Below are positions 8,630 through 17,854 of a stretch of DNA of 64,000 bases, piece by piece. This DNA is from DATAVB01 sp036267955 (GTDB lineage: Bacteria > Actinomycetota > Actinomycetes > Mycobacteriales > QHCD01). Made by a program: the position numbers and the translations under genes. Below the pieces are notes generated by a model. It saw nothing but the letters and a program-made list of their open reading frames with translations, was not told where the DNA came from and did not search any database. Numbering within the stretch: the stretch's first letter is position 1; every line of letters starts with the position of its first letter. The stretch is from contig DATAVB010000147.1 in NCBI GenBank assembly GCA_036267955.1, forward strand, positions 28,702-92,701, in the 5' to 3' direction.

Positions 8630-10141
8630 CTACGCGGCGTCGGCCGGCTCGGCCGGTCCGGGCTGCAGCGGTGGACCGGCCACGGCACAGTGGATCCGGC
8701 AGGGAGTCGACGTGACCCGGCCGGTGCGCAGCATGAGGAATGCGGTCGCCCCGGCGACGACCAGCAGCCCGGCACAGATGAGCATCGAGTGGCGGTAGGT
8801 CGGGGCCAGTGTCGCCGGATCGGTGAGGCTGCCCCGGCCCAGCCCGGCCACAAGGGGCAGTACGGCGACCGCGAGCAGTCCCGCGGCCCGGGCCACCGCG
8901 TTGTTCACGCCGCTGGCCACCCCGGCGAAGCGGTCCTGGACCGCACCCATCGCCGTCGAGGTCAGCGGCGCCACCGTGAGCGACAGACCGAGACCGAGCA
9001 CCACGACCGGCGGCAGGACGTTGGTCAGGTAGCCGGCGTGCGATCCGACCCGCGACAGCCACACCAGCCCGCCGGCGCAGACGAGCGGCCCGACCGTCAT
9101 CGGCAGCCGCGGACCGATCCGGCCGGCCAACGCACCCGCCCGCGCGGACAGCAACAGCATGAGTGCTGTCACCGGCAGCAGCGCCACGCCGGAGGCGACC
9201 GGTGAGAATCTGGCTACCACCTGCAGGTTGATCACGACCAGAAAGAACACGCCGCCCAGCGCGGCGTACATCGCGAAGGTCACCAGGTTCGCGGCGGTGA
9301 ACGCCGACGAGCGGAACAACCGCAACGGCAGCATCGGATGGGCCGAACGGTGCTCCACCAGGACGAATCCGGCCAGGCCGGCGACCCCGACCACCAGCGT
9401 CGCGATCACCAGCGGATCACCCGGCCCGCGCTGCGGCCATGCGGTGAAGCCGTACGTCAGCCCGGCCAACCCGATCGCACCGGCCACGGCGCCGGTGATG
9501 TCCAGCTCGCGGGCGGCCTGCGGATCCGACGACTCCGGCACATGCCGCAACGCCACCAGCACGACCAGCGCGGCCAGCGGCGCGTTGATGAGGAACACCA
9601 GTCGCCAGCTCGACACCTCGACCAGCCACCCGCCGAGGAACGGGCCGATCGCTCCGGCGATGCCACCCAGCCCCGACCAGGCCCCGATCGCCCGGGACCG
9701 GTCGGCCGGATCGAAGCTCGCCTCCAGGATCGCCAGCGCCCCGGGCGTGAGCAGCGCGCCGCCGATGCCCTGCAGCCCGCGGGCCGCGATCAACGTCCCG
9801 ATATCCGGGGCGAGGCCGCAGAGCAGCGAGGCGAGCGCGAACCAGGTGACGCCGATGACGAAGATCCGACGTCGGCCGAAGCGGTCACCGAGCGACCCGC
9901 CCAGCAGGATCAGCGCCGCCAACGTCAACGTGTAGGCGTTGACCGTCCACTGCAGACCGGCGGCGCCGGCGTGGAAATCCGAACCGATCCGGGGCAGCGC
10001 GATGTTGACGACCGTCGAGTCGATGAAGGCCAATCCCGAGCCGAGAACGGTGGCCAGCAGCACCCACCGACCGGCGGCCTCGCCGTACCGCAGCCCGGCG
10101 CTGCCCTTGGTCAGAGGACGAGCTGGTCGACGTAGCACCAT
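8630..10141 (-). CDS. MFS transporter, DHA2 (EmrB/QacA-type) family
   Basis: 503-residue drug:proton antiporter type permease with about 14 predicted membrane helices. Family marks: FIDSTVVNIALPRIG in helix 1, the motif-A loop GDRFGRRRIFVIG, and the motif-C-like helix LLTPGALAILEASF followed by GLGGIAGAIGPFLGGWL, characteristic of DHA2 exporters. It probably expels a toxic organic compound; the substrate is unknown. Its start overlaps the preceding zinc-finger gene by 31 bp on the same strand, so the two are expressed together. It is convergent with the SDR gene. Confidence 0.93.
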   Translation of the reverse strand: MVLRRPARPLTKGSAGLRYGEAAGRWVLLATVLGSGLAFIDSTVVNIALPRIGSDFHAGAAGLQWTVNAYTLTLAALILLGGSLGDRFGRRRIFVIGVTWFALASLLCGLAPDIGTLIAARGLQGIGGALLTPGALAILEASFDPADRSRAIGAWSGLGGIAGAIGPFLGGWLVEVSSWRLVFLINAPLAALVVLVALRHVPESSDPQAARELDITGAVAGAIGLAGLTYGFTAWPQRGPGDPLVIATLVVGVAGLAGFVLVEHRSAHPMLPLRLFRSSAFTAANLVTFAMYAALGGVFFLVVINLQVVARFSPVASGVALLPVTALMLLLSARAGALAGRIGPRLPMTVGPLVCAGGLVWLSRVGSHAGYLTNVLPPVVVLGLGLSLTVAPLTSTAMGAVQDRFAGVASGVNNAVARAAGLLAVAVLPLVAGLGRGSLTDPATLAPTYRHSMLICAGLLVVAGATAFLMLRTGRVTSTPCRIHCAVAGPPLQPGPAEPADAA

Positions 10142-10374
10142 CGCCAGTCTTCCCCCGGCTCGAAGCTGCGCACCACCGGATGCTGGTCGCGGTGGAAGTG
10201 GGCGGTGGCGTGCTTGCCGGGCGATGAGTCACAGCAGCCGACATGGCCACAACTCAGGCAGAGCCGCAGATGCAGCCACCGGCCGCCGGAGGCGAGGCAC
10301 TCCGCGCAGCCGTCCGGGGTCGCCGGTTCGACCGGGGACAGGTCGGCCACATGCGTGCAGGACGTCGATGTCAT
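10111..10374 (-). CDS. UBP-type zinc finger domain protein
   Basis: 87 residues that consist of little else than one UBP-type (ZnF-UBP) zinc finger. Ligands in order are C6/H8, C23-x2-C26, C-x2-C (LSCGHVGC), and several His in GKHATAHFHRDQHPVV, the typical ZnF-UBP tail, ending in WRWCYVDQLVL. In eukaryotes this fold binds the ubiquitin C-terminus; the role of the free-standing bacterial version is unknown. It precedes and overlaps the DHA2 exporter, a pairing also familiar in other actinobacteria, so it may modulate or sense for that transporter. Confidence 0.88.
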   Translation of the reverse strand: MTSTSCTHVADLSPVEPATPDGCAECLASGGRWLHLRLCLSCGHVGCCDSSPGKHATAHFHRDQHPVVRSFEPGEDWRWCYVDQLVL

Positions 10375-10423
10375 GCGATCTCCAACCAGGAAATCCAGTG
10401 GGAGGCCGAGTGTACGGGCGGCG

Positions 10424-11632
10424 CTATAGGAACGTCTTTCCTTCGCCGCGGTAGGTCGGGACGCTCGCCGTGATCGCGTCGTCCTCGATCAGGTGCAGTG
10501 CGTCGACATGTTCGCAGAGCTCGCCGGCCTTGGCGTGCCGGAACCAGACCCGGTCGCCGATGTCGAGATCCGCCGTCGCCGCTCCCCGTACGGGGGTCTG
10601 CACCTCCCCCGCGCCCTCGGTCGGCAGCAGTGACAGGCCGGTGGGATAGACCGGTACGGGCCAGCGGTCGGCTCCGGCCGGACCGGACCCGATCCAGCCG
10701 CCGCCGGCGACGGTCACGATGCCGGGCGCCGGCGTCCTGGTGACGGGCAGCGCGAACAATGCGGCCGGTTGCGGCGTGAAAGCCCGGTAGGAGTCGAAGA
10801 GCCGGGGTGCGTAGAGACCGGAGCCGGCGGCTATTTCGGTTACGGCCCTCTCCCGGGCAGTGCGGTCGACGCTGCCGGTCCCGCCGCCGTTGACGAATTC
10901 CAGCGGCGCCACCTGCTTTACCGCCGAGACAACGGCCGCTCGGCGCGCGGCGATCTCCTTCACCGACGCCGCCTGCATGGCCCGCACCGCGGCGCCTTTC
11001 AACGGATGGCCCGGCGGTCGGTCCCCCACCCCGGCGATCTGCGCCTCGTACGACATCAGGCCGACGAGTCGGAAACCCGGCCGATCCACGATCTGCCGGG
11101 CGACGGCCGCGACCGCGTCCGCGGAGTGCAGCGGTGAACGGCGGGCCCCGATGTGCAATCTCCCACCGAGAAGTCGCAGCGAGGCATCGACGTCGATGCA
11201 GAGCCGTATTCGCGGACGTTCCGCGGAGTCGATGACCGAATCGATTGCGGAGTCGATGAAATCGAGTTGCCGGATGCCGTCGACCATCAGCGTCACCCGC
11301 CGCGCCGCGGCCGGATCGGTTACCAGGGCTCGCAATTCGCCCCGGTCCGCGGTCGGATACGCCACCACGACGTCGTCGATATCGGTCGCCAGCCACCGGG
11401 CCTCGGCCAGCGTATAGGCCAGCACGCCGGCAAATCCGTCCGTCGCAAGCACATCGCGCAATACGGCCCGGCAGCGGACCGACTTGCTCGCGACCCTGAT
11501 CGGCCGGCCGGCCGCCCGGCGGGTCAGGTCGGCGGCATTGGCCCGGAGGGCGGCGAGGTCGACGACCGCGAACGGCGGATCCAGATCGCGGGTCGCGGCG
11601 TTGAGTCGGCGTTGCCGGGACATGGCGGTCAT
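10424..11632 (-). CDS. Alanine racemase N-terminal domain protein (amino acid deaminase/aldolase, DSD1-like)
   Basis: 402-residue PLP enzyme of fold type III, related to D-threonine aldolase and D-serine dehydratase. The PLP Lys is in RVASKSV near residue 50. The TIM barrel runs to about 280 with LVGLMSYEAQIAG and the phosphate-loop region VNGGGTGS. The C-terminal beta domain has the metal-site candidates DRVWFRHAKAGELCEH. A short in-protein repeat (IDS three times near 125-136) is unusual but harmless-looking. The reaction is aldol cleavage or dehydration of a D-3-hydroxyamino acid; the exact substrate is unknown. Its ATG overlaps the tetR stop (ATGA), so the regulator and enzyme form an operon. 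Confidence 0.88.
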   Translation of the reverse strand: MTAMSRQRRLNAATRDLDPPFAVVDLAALRANAADLTRRAAGRPIRVASKSVRCRAVLRDVLATDGFAGVLAYTLAEARWLATDIDDVVVAYPTADRGELRALVTDPAAARRVTLMVDGIRQLDFIDSAIDSVIDSAERPRIRLCIDVDASLRLLGGRLHIGARRSPLHSADAVAAVARQIVDRPGFRLVGLMSYEAQIAGVGDRPPGHPLKGAAVRAMQAASVKEIAARRAAVVSAVKQVAPLEFVNGGGTGSVDRTARERAVTEIAAGSGLYAPRLFDSYRAFTPQPAALFALPVTRTPAPGIVTVAGGGWIGSGPAGADRWPVPVYPTGLSLLPTEGAGEVQTPVRGAATADLDIGDRVWFRHAKAGELCEHVDALHLIEDDAITASVPTYRGEGKTFL

Positions 11633-12231
11633 CCTGTCTTTGGCCGGGCGTAGCCGGCGAGTTGAAGGGCGAACTGATCCAGCACGGCCAGCGCCTGGCG
11701 GCTGTTGCGGTCGGCGAGCCAGCCCAGGGTCAGGCCGTCCAGGACGGTGGCGAGCATGCGGGCCAGGATCGGCAGCGGCGCGGTCCAGGTGGTTCCGGAC
11801 GCATCGGCCAGCGCGCGCAGGACCAGTCGGGCGCCGTCGAAATATGCCTCGTACTGGCGTCGCGGCAAATCCTCCAGACCACTGGTCCGCCGCGCGTACC
11901 GGGTCAGTTCGTACGTCAGCTCGTGCTCAGCGGGCGCGGCCTCGACCTGGGCCCAGTAGGCGCGCAATCCCTTACGCAGTGCCTTGTGTACGTCGGCTCC
12001 CGGCCGCAGGGTGGCCATCGCGGCCGCCGTCTCCTTCGCGACCAGCGAGTCCGTCAGTTCGGTGAGCAGCTCGCCCTTGGACCGGAAACAGTAATGGAAC
12101 GCCGACAACGGCATGCCCGCCTCGGCAACGATCGCCCGAGTCGTGGTGGCGGCCAACCCCTCGCGCGCCATCACCCGTACGGCGGCTTCGGTCAGCTCAC
12201 GCCGGCGCTGATCGGCTGGTATGCGGGGCAT
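11629..12231 (-). CDS. TetR family transcriptional regulator
   Basis: 200 residues with an N-terminal TetR HTH (RRRELTEAAVRVMAREG, then TTTRAIVAEAGMPLSAFHY as the recognition part) and an all-helical ligand-binding C-terminal half. The ATG at 12231 sits just after GGAGGT, which favours it over an upstream ATG at 12252. It overlaps the aldolase/deaminase gene by 4 bases and is divergent from the oxidase gene, so it may control both. Symmetric elements in the divergent spacer are candidate operators. Confidence 0.92.
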   Translation of the reverse strand: MPRIPADQRRRELTEAAVRVMAREGLAATTTRAIVAEAGMPLSAFHYCFRSKGELLTELTDSLVAKETAAAMATLRPGADVHKALRKGLRAYWAQVEAAPAEHELTYELTRYARRTSGLEDLPRRQYEAYFDGARLVLRALADASGTTWTAPLPILARMLATVLDGLTLGWLADRNSRQALAVLDQFALQLAGYARPKTG

Positions 12232-12271
12232 CGGACCTCCCAGACCCAGCATGCTCGACCGGCCCAGTTTC

Positions 12272-12322
12272 GGTCAAGCGTCCCAGTCATCCGTCTCAGT
12301 CAACCGTTCGCCGTGCTTGACC
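12272..12322. promoter_or_regulatory. Candidate TetR operator elements in divergent spacer
   Basis: GGTCAAGC (12272-12279) is matched by its exact complement GCTTGACC (12315-12322). Between them lies a direct repeat CAGTCATCCGT / CAGTCAACCGT (12284 and 12297, 13-bp period). These sit between the tetR gene and the divergent oxidase gene. That they bind this TetR is inference. Confidence 0.4.
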
Positions 12323-12377
12323 TGCACTGCGCCGCGCGTCATTCTGGGCTGACCTTCGATCCGCGCAGAGGTGTGCC

Positions 12378-13685
12378 GTGGGCCAGACCTGGACGAACTG
12401 GGCCAGAAATCAATCGGTGCCGGCTGTCGACATCCGCCATCCGCGCGGCACCACCGAGATCGCCACGGCGATCCGGCAGGCCCGCGAATCCGATCAGCGG
12501 GTCAAGGTGCTGGGCGCCGGGCATTCGTTCACCGGTATCGCCCGACCGGAGAATCTCGCTCTCGTGCTGGACCGGCACGCCAACGTCGTCGCGCTCGACA
12601 GCGCGTCCGGACTGGTGACCGTATCGGCCGGAATGCCGCTGCACCGCCTCAATCGCATCCTCGCCGACGCCGGGCTCGGCCTGAGTAACCTCGGCGACAT
12701 CGACCGGCAGACCGTAGCCGGCGCCCTCGCCACCGGCACCCACGGCACCGGCGCCCGATTCGGCGGGCTGGCCACTCAGGTGCGCGGCCTGCAACTGGTG
12801 CTCGCCGACGGGCAGATTCTGGACTGCTCGGCCGACTCGGAGCCGGACGTGTTCTCCGCGGCACGAATCGGCCTGGGTGCGCTGGGGGTCGTGTCGACGG
12901 TGACGTTGCAGGCCGAGCCGGCCTTCGCGCTGCGGGCTCAGGAACGCGCGCGGCCACTGGAGGCGACACTCGAGCGGTTCGACGAATTCGCCGACAACAC
13001 CGACCATTTCGAGTTCTATTGGTTTCCGCATACGGCCTGGGCATTGACCAAGAGCAATACGCGGGTGCCGATGGACGCCGGCCTCGATCCGCAGCCGCGG
13101 TGGCGGAAGTGGGTGAACGACGAATTCCTCGCCAACGGCGTCTTCGCCGCGACCGTTGCGGCCGGCGGCCGGGTGCGCGCCGCGATCAGGCCGCTGAACC
13201 GGATCTCGGCGCGGGCGCTGGGGTCCCGCACCTTCACCGACGAGTCCTACAAGGTCTTCACCTCGCCGCGCCGGGTGCGTTTCGTCGAGATGGAGTATGC
13301 GGTGCCGCGCGCGGCAGTCGTCGATTTGGTGCGCGAGGTGCGGCGCACGATCGATGCGGCCGGCTGGCGGATTCCTTTTCCGATCGAGGTTCGGGTGGCC
13401 GCCGCGGATGACATTCCGCTGTCGACCGCCTCGGGTCGCGACTCCGGCTATGTGGCGGTACATATGCCGCCGGGCGCCGACTACGAGCCGTACTTCCACG
13501 CCGTGGAGCAGATCGCGGCCGGCCTGGACGGGCGACCGCATTGGGGGAAATTGCACTATCTGGATGCCGACGCGTTGAGCGGCCGGTATCCGCGTTTCAC
13601 CGACTTTCTCGCCCTGCGCAAGCGATTGGATCCGAACGGCGTCTTCGGCAACTCCTATCTGGACAGAGTGCTGGGACCGCCGTGA
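12378..13685 (+). CDS. FAD-linked D-arabinono-1,4-lactone/alditol oxidase family protein
   Basis: 435-residue flavoenzyme of the VAO/PCMH fold with a C-terminal ALO domain. The N-terminal FAD domain has VLGAGHSFTGIA; His49 there corresponds to the position where alditol oxidases attach FAD covalently. GTHGTGARFGGL follows near 118. The C-terminal part has HWGKLHYLDADAL and ends in DPNGVFGNSYLDRVLG, classic for L-gulonolactone/xylitol oxidases. It oxidises a sugar lactone or polyol with O2, giving H2O2. The start is GTG behind AGAGG. The stop overlaps the GTG of the MFS gene by 4 bases, so a sugar or polyol importer is probably its partner. Confidence 0.93.
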   Translation: MGQTWTNWARNQSVPAVDIRHPRGTTEIATAIRQARESDQRVKVLGAGHSFTGIARPENLALVLDRHANVVALDSASGLVTVSAGMPLHRLNRILADAGLGLSNLGDIDRQTVAGALATGTHGTGARFGGLATQVRGLQLVLADGQILDCSADSEPDVFSAARIGLGALGVVSTVTLQAEPAFALRAQERARPLEATLERFDEFADNTDHFEFYWFPHTAWALTKSNTRVPMDAGLDPQPRWRKWVNDEFLANGVFAATVAAGGRVRAAIRPLNRISARALGSRTFTDESYKVFTSPRRVRFVEMEYAVPRAAVVDLVREVRRTIDAAGWRIPFPIEVRVAAADDIPLSTASGRDSGYVAVHMPPGADYEPYFHAVEQIAAGLDGRPHWGKLHYLDADALSGRYPRFTDFLALRKRLDPNGVFGNSYLDRVLGPP

Positions 13686-14869
13686 GGAGCCGCTGGCTCC
13701 CTATCGCCGGCTATGCGGTCGTCAGCTCGGCCAACCAGATGCTCTGGTTGACATACGCGCCGATCACCACCGGGGCGGCTCACCATTATTACGTGTCGGT
13801 GTCCACAGTGGGCTGGCTGGCCGAGGTGTTTCCACTGCTGTACGTCGTTCTCGCGCTGCCGTCTGGTGCGCTGCTCGACCGCTGGTTCCGCCCGGGCCTG
13901 GCCGCCGGGGCCGTCCTGACCGCGGCCGGAGCGGTGATCCGCCCGTTGAGCGGCGGTTTCGGCGCTGTCCTGATTGGACAGATTCTGATCGCGCTGGCCC
14001 AGCCGCTCGTGCTCAACGCCGTCACGAAATTGGCCGGTGAATACCTGCGGCCGGCCGACCGCTCGACCGGGATCTCGGCCTCCTCGGCGTCGATCTTCGC
14101 CGGAATGGTGCTCGCGCTGTTGCTCGGTGCGGTCCTCGGCGAACACCGGATCGCGTTGCTGCTGGACATTCAGGCCGGGTACGCCGTGCTGGCGGCGGGG
14201 CTGCTCTGTTTTGCGCTGCGGCGCCCGGGCGGGCATTTCGTGGCCGACTCCAATAATTCCGGTCTACGGGCCGTCTGGACCGACCGGTATGTCCGCCGGC
14301 TGGTCGTCATGGTCTTCGCCGGTTTCGGGGTCTTCGTCGCGCTGACGACCTGGCTACAGGCCCTGCTCGAACCGGCCGGGGTATCGGAATCGACGGCCGG
14401 CGTGCTGTTGCTGGTCATGGTCGTCGCCGGCGTCGCCGGATCCGCCGTCCTGCCGCCGGTGTTGGCCCGGCGGCGGATCGAGCTGCGATTCATCGCCGGG
14501 TCCGTGGTCGCCGCGGCGGCCGGATGTGTCGTGCTGGCAGTGGCGCCGGGCCTCGTCACGGGTCTGGTCGTCGTGGCGGTGATAGGCGTCCTGTTGCTCA
14601 CCGACCTGCCGGTGCTGCTGGAGTTGACTGCGCACCGGGTTGGCGCAGCCGCCGGCACTGCCACCGGTCTGTTGTGGATGTCCGGCAACGCCGGGGGTCT
14701 CCTCGTCGCGGCGGCCGTACAGGGTCTGGTCCCGCATCCGGCCGCCGCCTTCTGGCTGCTCGCCGTGGTCGCGGTCGCGGCGTTGCCCGCGATCAGAGGC
14801 GCCCGATCAGCCGGTGCGTACCCGGACCGACCGTCACCGGACCGGCCGGAGCTGCGACCGCCCCACTGA
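13682..14869 (+). CDS. MFS transporter
   Basis: 395-residue permease with about 12 hydrophobic helices. The first helix begins directly at WLPIAGYAVVSSANQM, and a motif-A-like loop (LPSGALLDRWFRPG) follows helix 2. The GTG at 13682 overlaps the oxidase stop (GTGA), which fixes the start against longer in-frame readings that would overlap the oxidase by 140 bp. The last 77 bp overlap the 3' end of the convergent rhamnosidase gene. The substrate is unknown; coupling suggests a link to the oxidase's sugar or polyol substrate or product. Confidence 0.9.
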   Translation: MRSRWLPIAGYAVVSSANQMLWLTYAPITTGAAHHYYVSVSTVGWLAEVFPLLYVVLALPSGALLDRWFRPGLAAGAVLTAAGAVIRPLSGGFGAVLIGQILIALAQPLVLNAVTKLAGEYLRPADRSTGISASSASIFAGMVLALLLGAVLGEHRIALLLDIQAGYAVLAAGLLCFALRRPGGHFVADSNNSGLRAVWTDRYVRRLVVMVFAGFGVFVALTTWLQALLEPAGVSESTAGVLLLVMVVAGVAGSAVLPPVLARRRIELRFIAGSVVAAAAGCVVLAVAPGLVTGLVVVAVIGVLLLTDLPVLLELTAHRVGAAAGTATGLLWMSGNAGGLLVAAAVQGLVPHPAAAFWLLAVVAVAALPAIRGARSAGAYPDRPSPDRPELRPPH

Positions 14870-17780
14870 TCGGACCGGGCAGGTGCACCCGGGCCCGCGC
14901 CCCGACCGGGACCGTCACATCCAACTCGACCCGGCCGTCGCTCGTCCGCCAGGACACCGCGATCTCCCCGCGTACCGAGGAATACCGGGCCGAGGCGTGG
15001 GTGAGCCGCGGATCGTCCAGGCAGACCGGCCGGACCTCGATCTCGGCGAATCCGGGGGCGCCGGGGCGCAGGCCGGCTATGTCCTCGTGCAGCCACTGGG
15101 TCGCGGTGCCGAGGAAATAGTGGTCGTGCGAACGGGCGTCGGCGTCCCAGGCCTCCCACAGCGTCTCGGCGCCCTGGTCCCGCCAGAATCCCCAGCTCGG
15201 ATGGGTCCGCTGCAGCGCGACGGTCAGCGCGAGATCCGCGTGGCCGTGCGCCGACAACACCGGCAGCAGGTATTTCGTCGCCAGCGCACCGGTATTCAGA
15301 TGTCCACTGTGGTCATCGCGTACGTCGCGGACCAGCCGTTCGACGACCGCGTCCACCTGGTCGTCCGGGACCATCCCGAATGCCAGCGGCAGCACGTTGG
15401 ACGCCTGCCGGTAGCCGGCTTCGATATCGGAGTTGTAGGTGCCGGTCTCCTTGTCCAGGAACGCGTCGTTGAAGGCCTGGGTCACGTCGTCGGCGAAGGT
15501 CGCGTACCGCTCCGCGTCGCCGGCCCGGCCGAGCAGGCGCGCGATATCGCTCATCTTCCGGGCCGCGACCTGTACGAAGACGCTGCCGGCGACCTTCGGC
15601 CCCTCCGGCGCCAGGGTGTAGCCCGGAGGCAGCCAGTCGGCGTGACTGAACAATGGCCACAGCCAACCCGAGGTGCGGCATACGTCGCGGAGCCGTTCGG
15701 TATAGCGCCGCAGCGGCTCGTAATGCTCTGCCAGCACGTCGAGGTCGCCGTAGAACTCGTAGAGATTCCAGGCGATGAGCGGATAGGCGTCCGTCCACGA
15801 TGGATCGGTGAATGCGCCCCAGCCCGAAGTCGGGACAATCACCGGAATTCCGCCGTCGTCAAATTGCGCGTCCCGGAAATCGCCCAGCCATTTACGGAAG
15901 AAGCGGTGCATGTCGAACCGGTGGATCGCCGACTCCGCGATCAGATGGGCGTCAGCGGTCCAGCCGTTCTTCTCGAAGAACGGTGTGTCGGTGGGAATGC
16001 CCTGCAGGTTATTCAGGACGGTGTCGCCGGTGGCGCGGTCGATCCAGTTCAGCAGTTCATCGGAGCAGAAGAATTCGCCGGCCGGCGCGACCGCCGTGTG
16101 CACCGGATGGGCCAGCAGGCTTTCCTGCGCGATGTCGCCCACCGCGGTGGTCTGCACATACCGGAATCCCTTGTAGCCGAAGCTCGGCTGCCACGTCTCC
16201 TCCCCGGTCCCGGACAGCACGTAGCAGTCGCTCTGCGTCTCGCCGTCGACGTGCCAGTTGTCATTGTCGACATCGCCGCTCTCTCGCAACTTCTCCCCGT
16301 ACCGCAGTGAGATCGCCGCGCCCCGTTCACCGGTGGCGCGCAGGGTCGTCCAGCCGGCGGTGACCCGGCCGAAGTCGTAGACCCGGGAGCCGTCCGGCCG
16401 GGTGTCCACCGCCACCGGCTCGATCGCGCCGGCCACCGTGATCGGCGGCATGGCCTGGACCCGCAGGGCTCCGGTCGGTGCGGCGACCGTGGCGGCCGGC
16501 CGCCAGGCCCCGTCGTCGAATCCCGCGGATTTCCAGCCGACGGGCTCGACCGTGGAGTCATAGAGGTCACCGCAGTACGTCGCATCGCTGCGCGTCGGAC
16601 CGTCGACAATTCGCCAGCCGTCGTCGCTGACCACGGTTTTCGTGCTGCCGTCGGCGCGGACGATTTCCAGCTGGCACAGCAGTTTCGGCTCGTCGGCCCA
16701 GGGTGCGGAATTCCACGCCCAGACGCTGGCCTCACGCATTCCGTAGAAACCGCGGCCGAGGGTGGCGCCGAGTGCGTTGGCACCGGTACGCAGCAGACCG
16801 GTCACGTCGTAGCAGTTGTAGAGCACGGTTTTCTGGTAATTCGTCGTGGCCGGGTCCAGGACCGCCTCACCGATCCGTTCCCCGTTCAGGAACAGCTCGT
16901 GATAGCCCAGGCCGGTGGCGTACAGCCGGGCGGAGACAATGTCCGGCGTCACCTCGAATTCGGTCCGCAACAACGGCGCGGGCGCGGCCGTGGTTTCGAC
17001 GCTGATGGTCCGCCCGCCAGGCACCTCCACCCCGTCGGCGTACGCCTTTCCGCCTGGCACGGCGGCTTTCTGATGACTCCACCAGCCGATGTCGGCCGTG
17101 GCCTCGGACAGTTCGAGATAGTAGATGTCCGGTGGCAGCGGTGAATCGGGTGTCAGCCACCAGGAAAAGAAATCACCGATGCGGTCGACGTTCTTCTCGG
17201 CGACCACGGCGCCGTCCGGGCCGGACCGGCGCAGCGTCGCCGTGCAGCGCAGGCCTGCGGCGCCCCAGCTCATCAAACAGACGCTGATGGAGGTGGCCGG
17301 CACGTCGGCGGTGAACGACTGGCCGAGGCTGTGGCCCGGGGCCAGCCGCACCGGCTCATCGCGGTCTGAATACCGCAGTGGCAGCAGGTTGTCGGTCGGC
17401 GGATTGCCGATCCAGCGGGCCTGCCAGTCCGTCTCGTCCAGCAGCGCCGTTTCCCACCACGTCGGCGCGCTCCATTCCGACATCCGATCGGCGGCGTCGC
17501 TGACCTGCACGGCCCAGAAATACCGCCGGCGCGACGCCAGTGGCGGGCCGGCGTACCGGATCCCGTAGCTCTGATCCCCGCGCACAACCCCGCTGTCCCA
17601 GATATCGGGTCGGTCCGGCAGGAGCGCGGGATCGGATGCGACGACGACGTGGTACGCCGTCTGGGTTGCGTCCGAGGTGCCCGCGTCGAGCAGCCACGAC
17701 AGGTGCGGTCGCCGAACATCGACGCCGAGCGGGCGGTCGGCGTACTCGGTGCGGCACGCGGTGACGGCAAGGGGGCTCAT
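14793..17780 (-). CDS. Alpha-L-rhamnosidase (GH78)
   Basis: 995-residue glycosidase that removes terminal alpha-L-rhamnose from plant glycosides or polysaccharides. Domains in order: N-terminal fibronectin-like domain (about 1-130, SWLLDAG...), the concanavalin-like Bac_rhamnosid_N region with GYHELFLNGERIGE near 300, the (alpha/alpha)6 catalytic barrel with the signature DTPFFEKNGWTADAH carrying the general acid Glu, and a C-terminal beta domain. No signal peptide, so it probably acts on imported oligosaccharides or small glycosides. It follows the Gfo/Idh/MocA gene on the same strand. The 3' end overlaps the MFS gene by 77 bp. Confidence 0.96.
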   Translation of the reverse strand: MSPLAVTACRTEYADRPLGVDVRRPHLSWLLDAGTSDATQTAYHVVVASDPALLPDRPDIWDSGVVRGDQSYGIRYAGPPLASRRRYFWAVQVSDAADRMSEWSAPTWWETALLDETDWQARWIGNPPTDNLLPLRYSDRDEPVRLAPGHSLGQSFTADVPATSISVCLMSWGAAGLRCTATLRRSGPDGAVVAEKNVDRIGDFFSWWLTPDSPLPPDIYYLELSEATADIGWWSHQKAAVPGGKAYADGVEVPGGRTISVETTAAPAPLLRTEFEVTPDIVSARLYATGLGYHELFLNGERIGEAVLDPATTNYQKTVLYNCYDVTGLLRTGANALGATLGRGFYGMREASVWAWNSAPWADEPKLLCQLEIVRADGSTKTVVSDDGWRIVDGPTRSDATYCGDLYDSTVEPVGWKSAGFDDGAWRPAATVAAPTGALRVQAMPPITVAGAIEPVAVDTRPDGSRVYDFGRVTAGWTTLRATGERGAAISLRYGEKLRESGDVDNDNWHVDGETQSDCYVLSGTGEETWQPSFGYKGFRYVQTTAVGDIAQESLLAHPVHTAVAPAGEFFCSDELLNWIDRATGDTVLNNLQGIPTDTPFFEKNGWTADAHLIAESAIHRFDMHRFFRKWLGDFRDAQFDDGGIPVIVPTSGWGAFTDPSWTDAYPLIAWNLYEFYGDLDVLAEHYEPLRRYTERLRDVCRTSGWLWPLFSHADWLPPGYTLAPEGPKVAGSVFVQVAARKMSDIARLLGRAGDAERYATFADDVTQAFNDAFLDKETGTYNSDIEAGYRQASNVLPLAFGMVPDDQVDAVVERLVRDVRDDHSGHLNTGALATKYLLPVLSAHGHADLALTVALQRTHPSWGFWRDQGAETLWEAWDADARSHDHYFLGTATQWLHEDIAGLRPGAPGFAEIEVRPVCLDDPRLTHASARYSSVRGEIAVSWRTSDGRVELDVTVPVGARARVHLPGPISGAVAAPAGPVTVGPGTHRLIGRL

Positions 17781-17854
17781 CGGCCAAGCCTCGCGAAACC
17801 AACCGTGCCGAACAAGGCAAAAGACCGCATACGGTCACGCCGGTCGACCGGCCG

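Noticed and set aside
14793..14869. 77-bp overlap of convergent MFS and rhamnosidase genes as a possible mis-annotation
   Set aside because: Both C-termini read as plausible protein and both stops are clear; convergent 3' overlaps are common in dense genomes.
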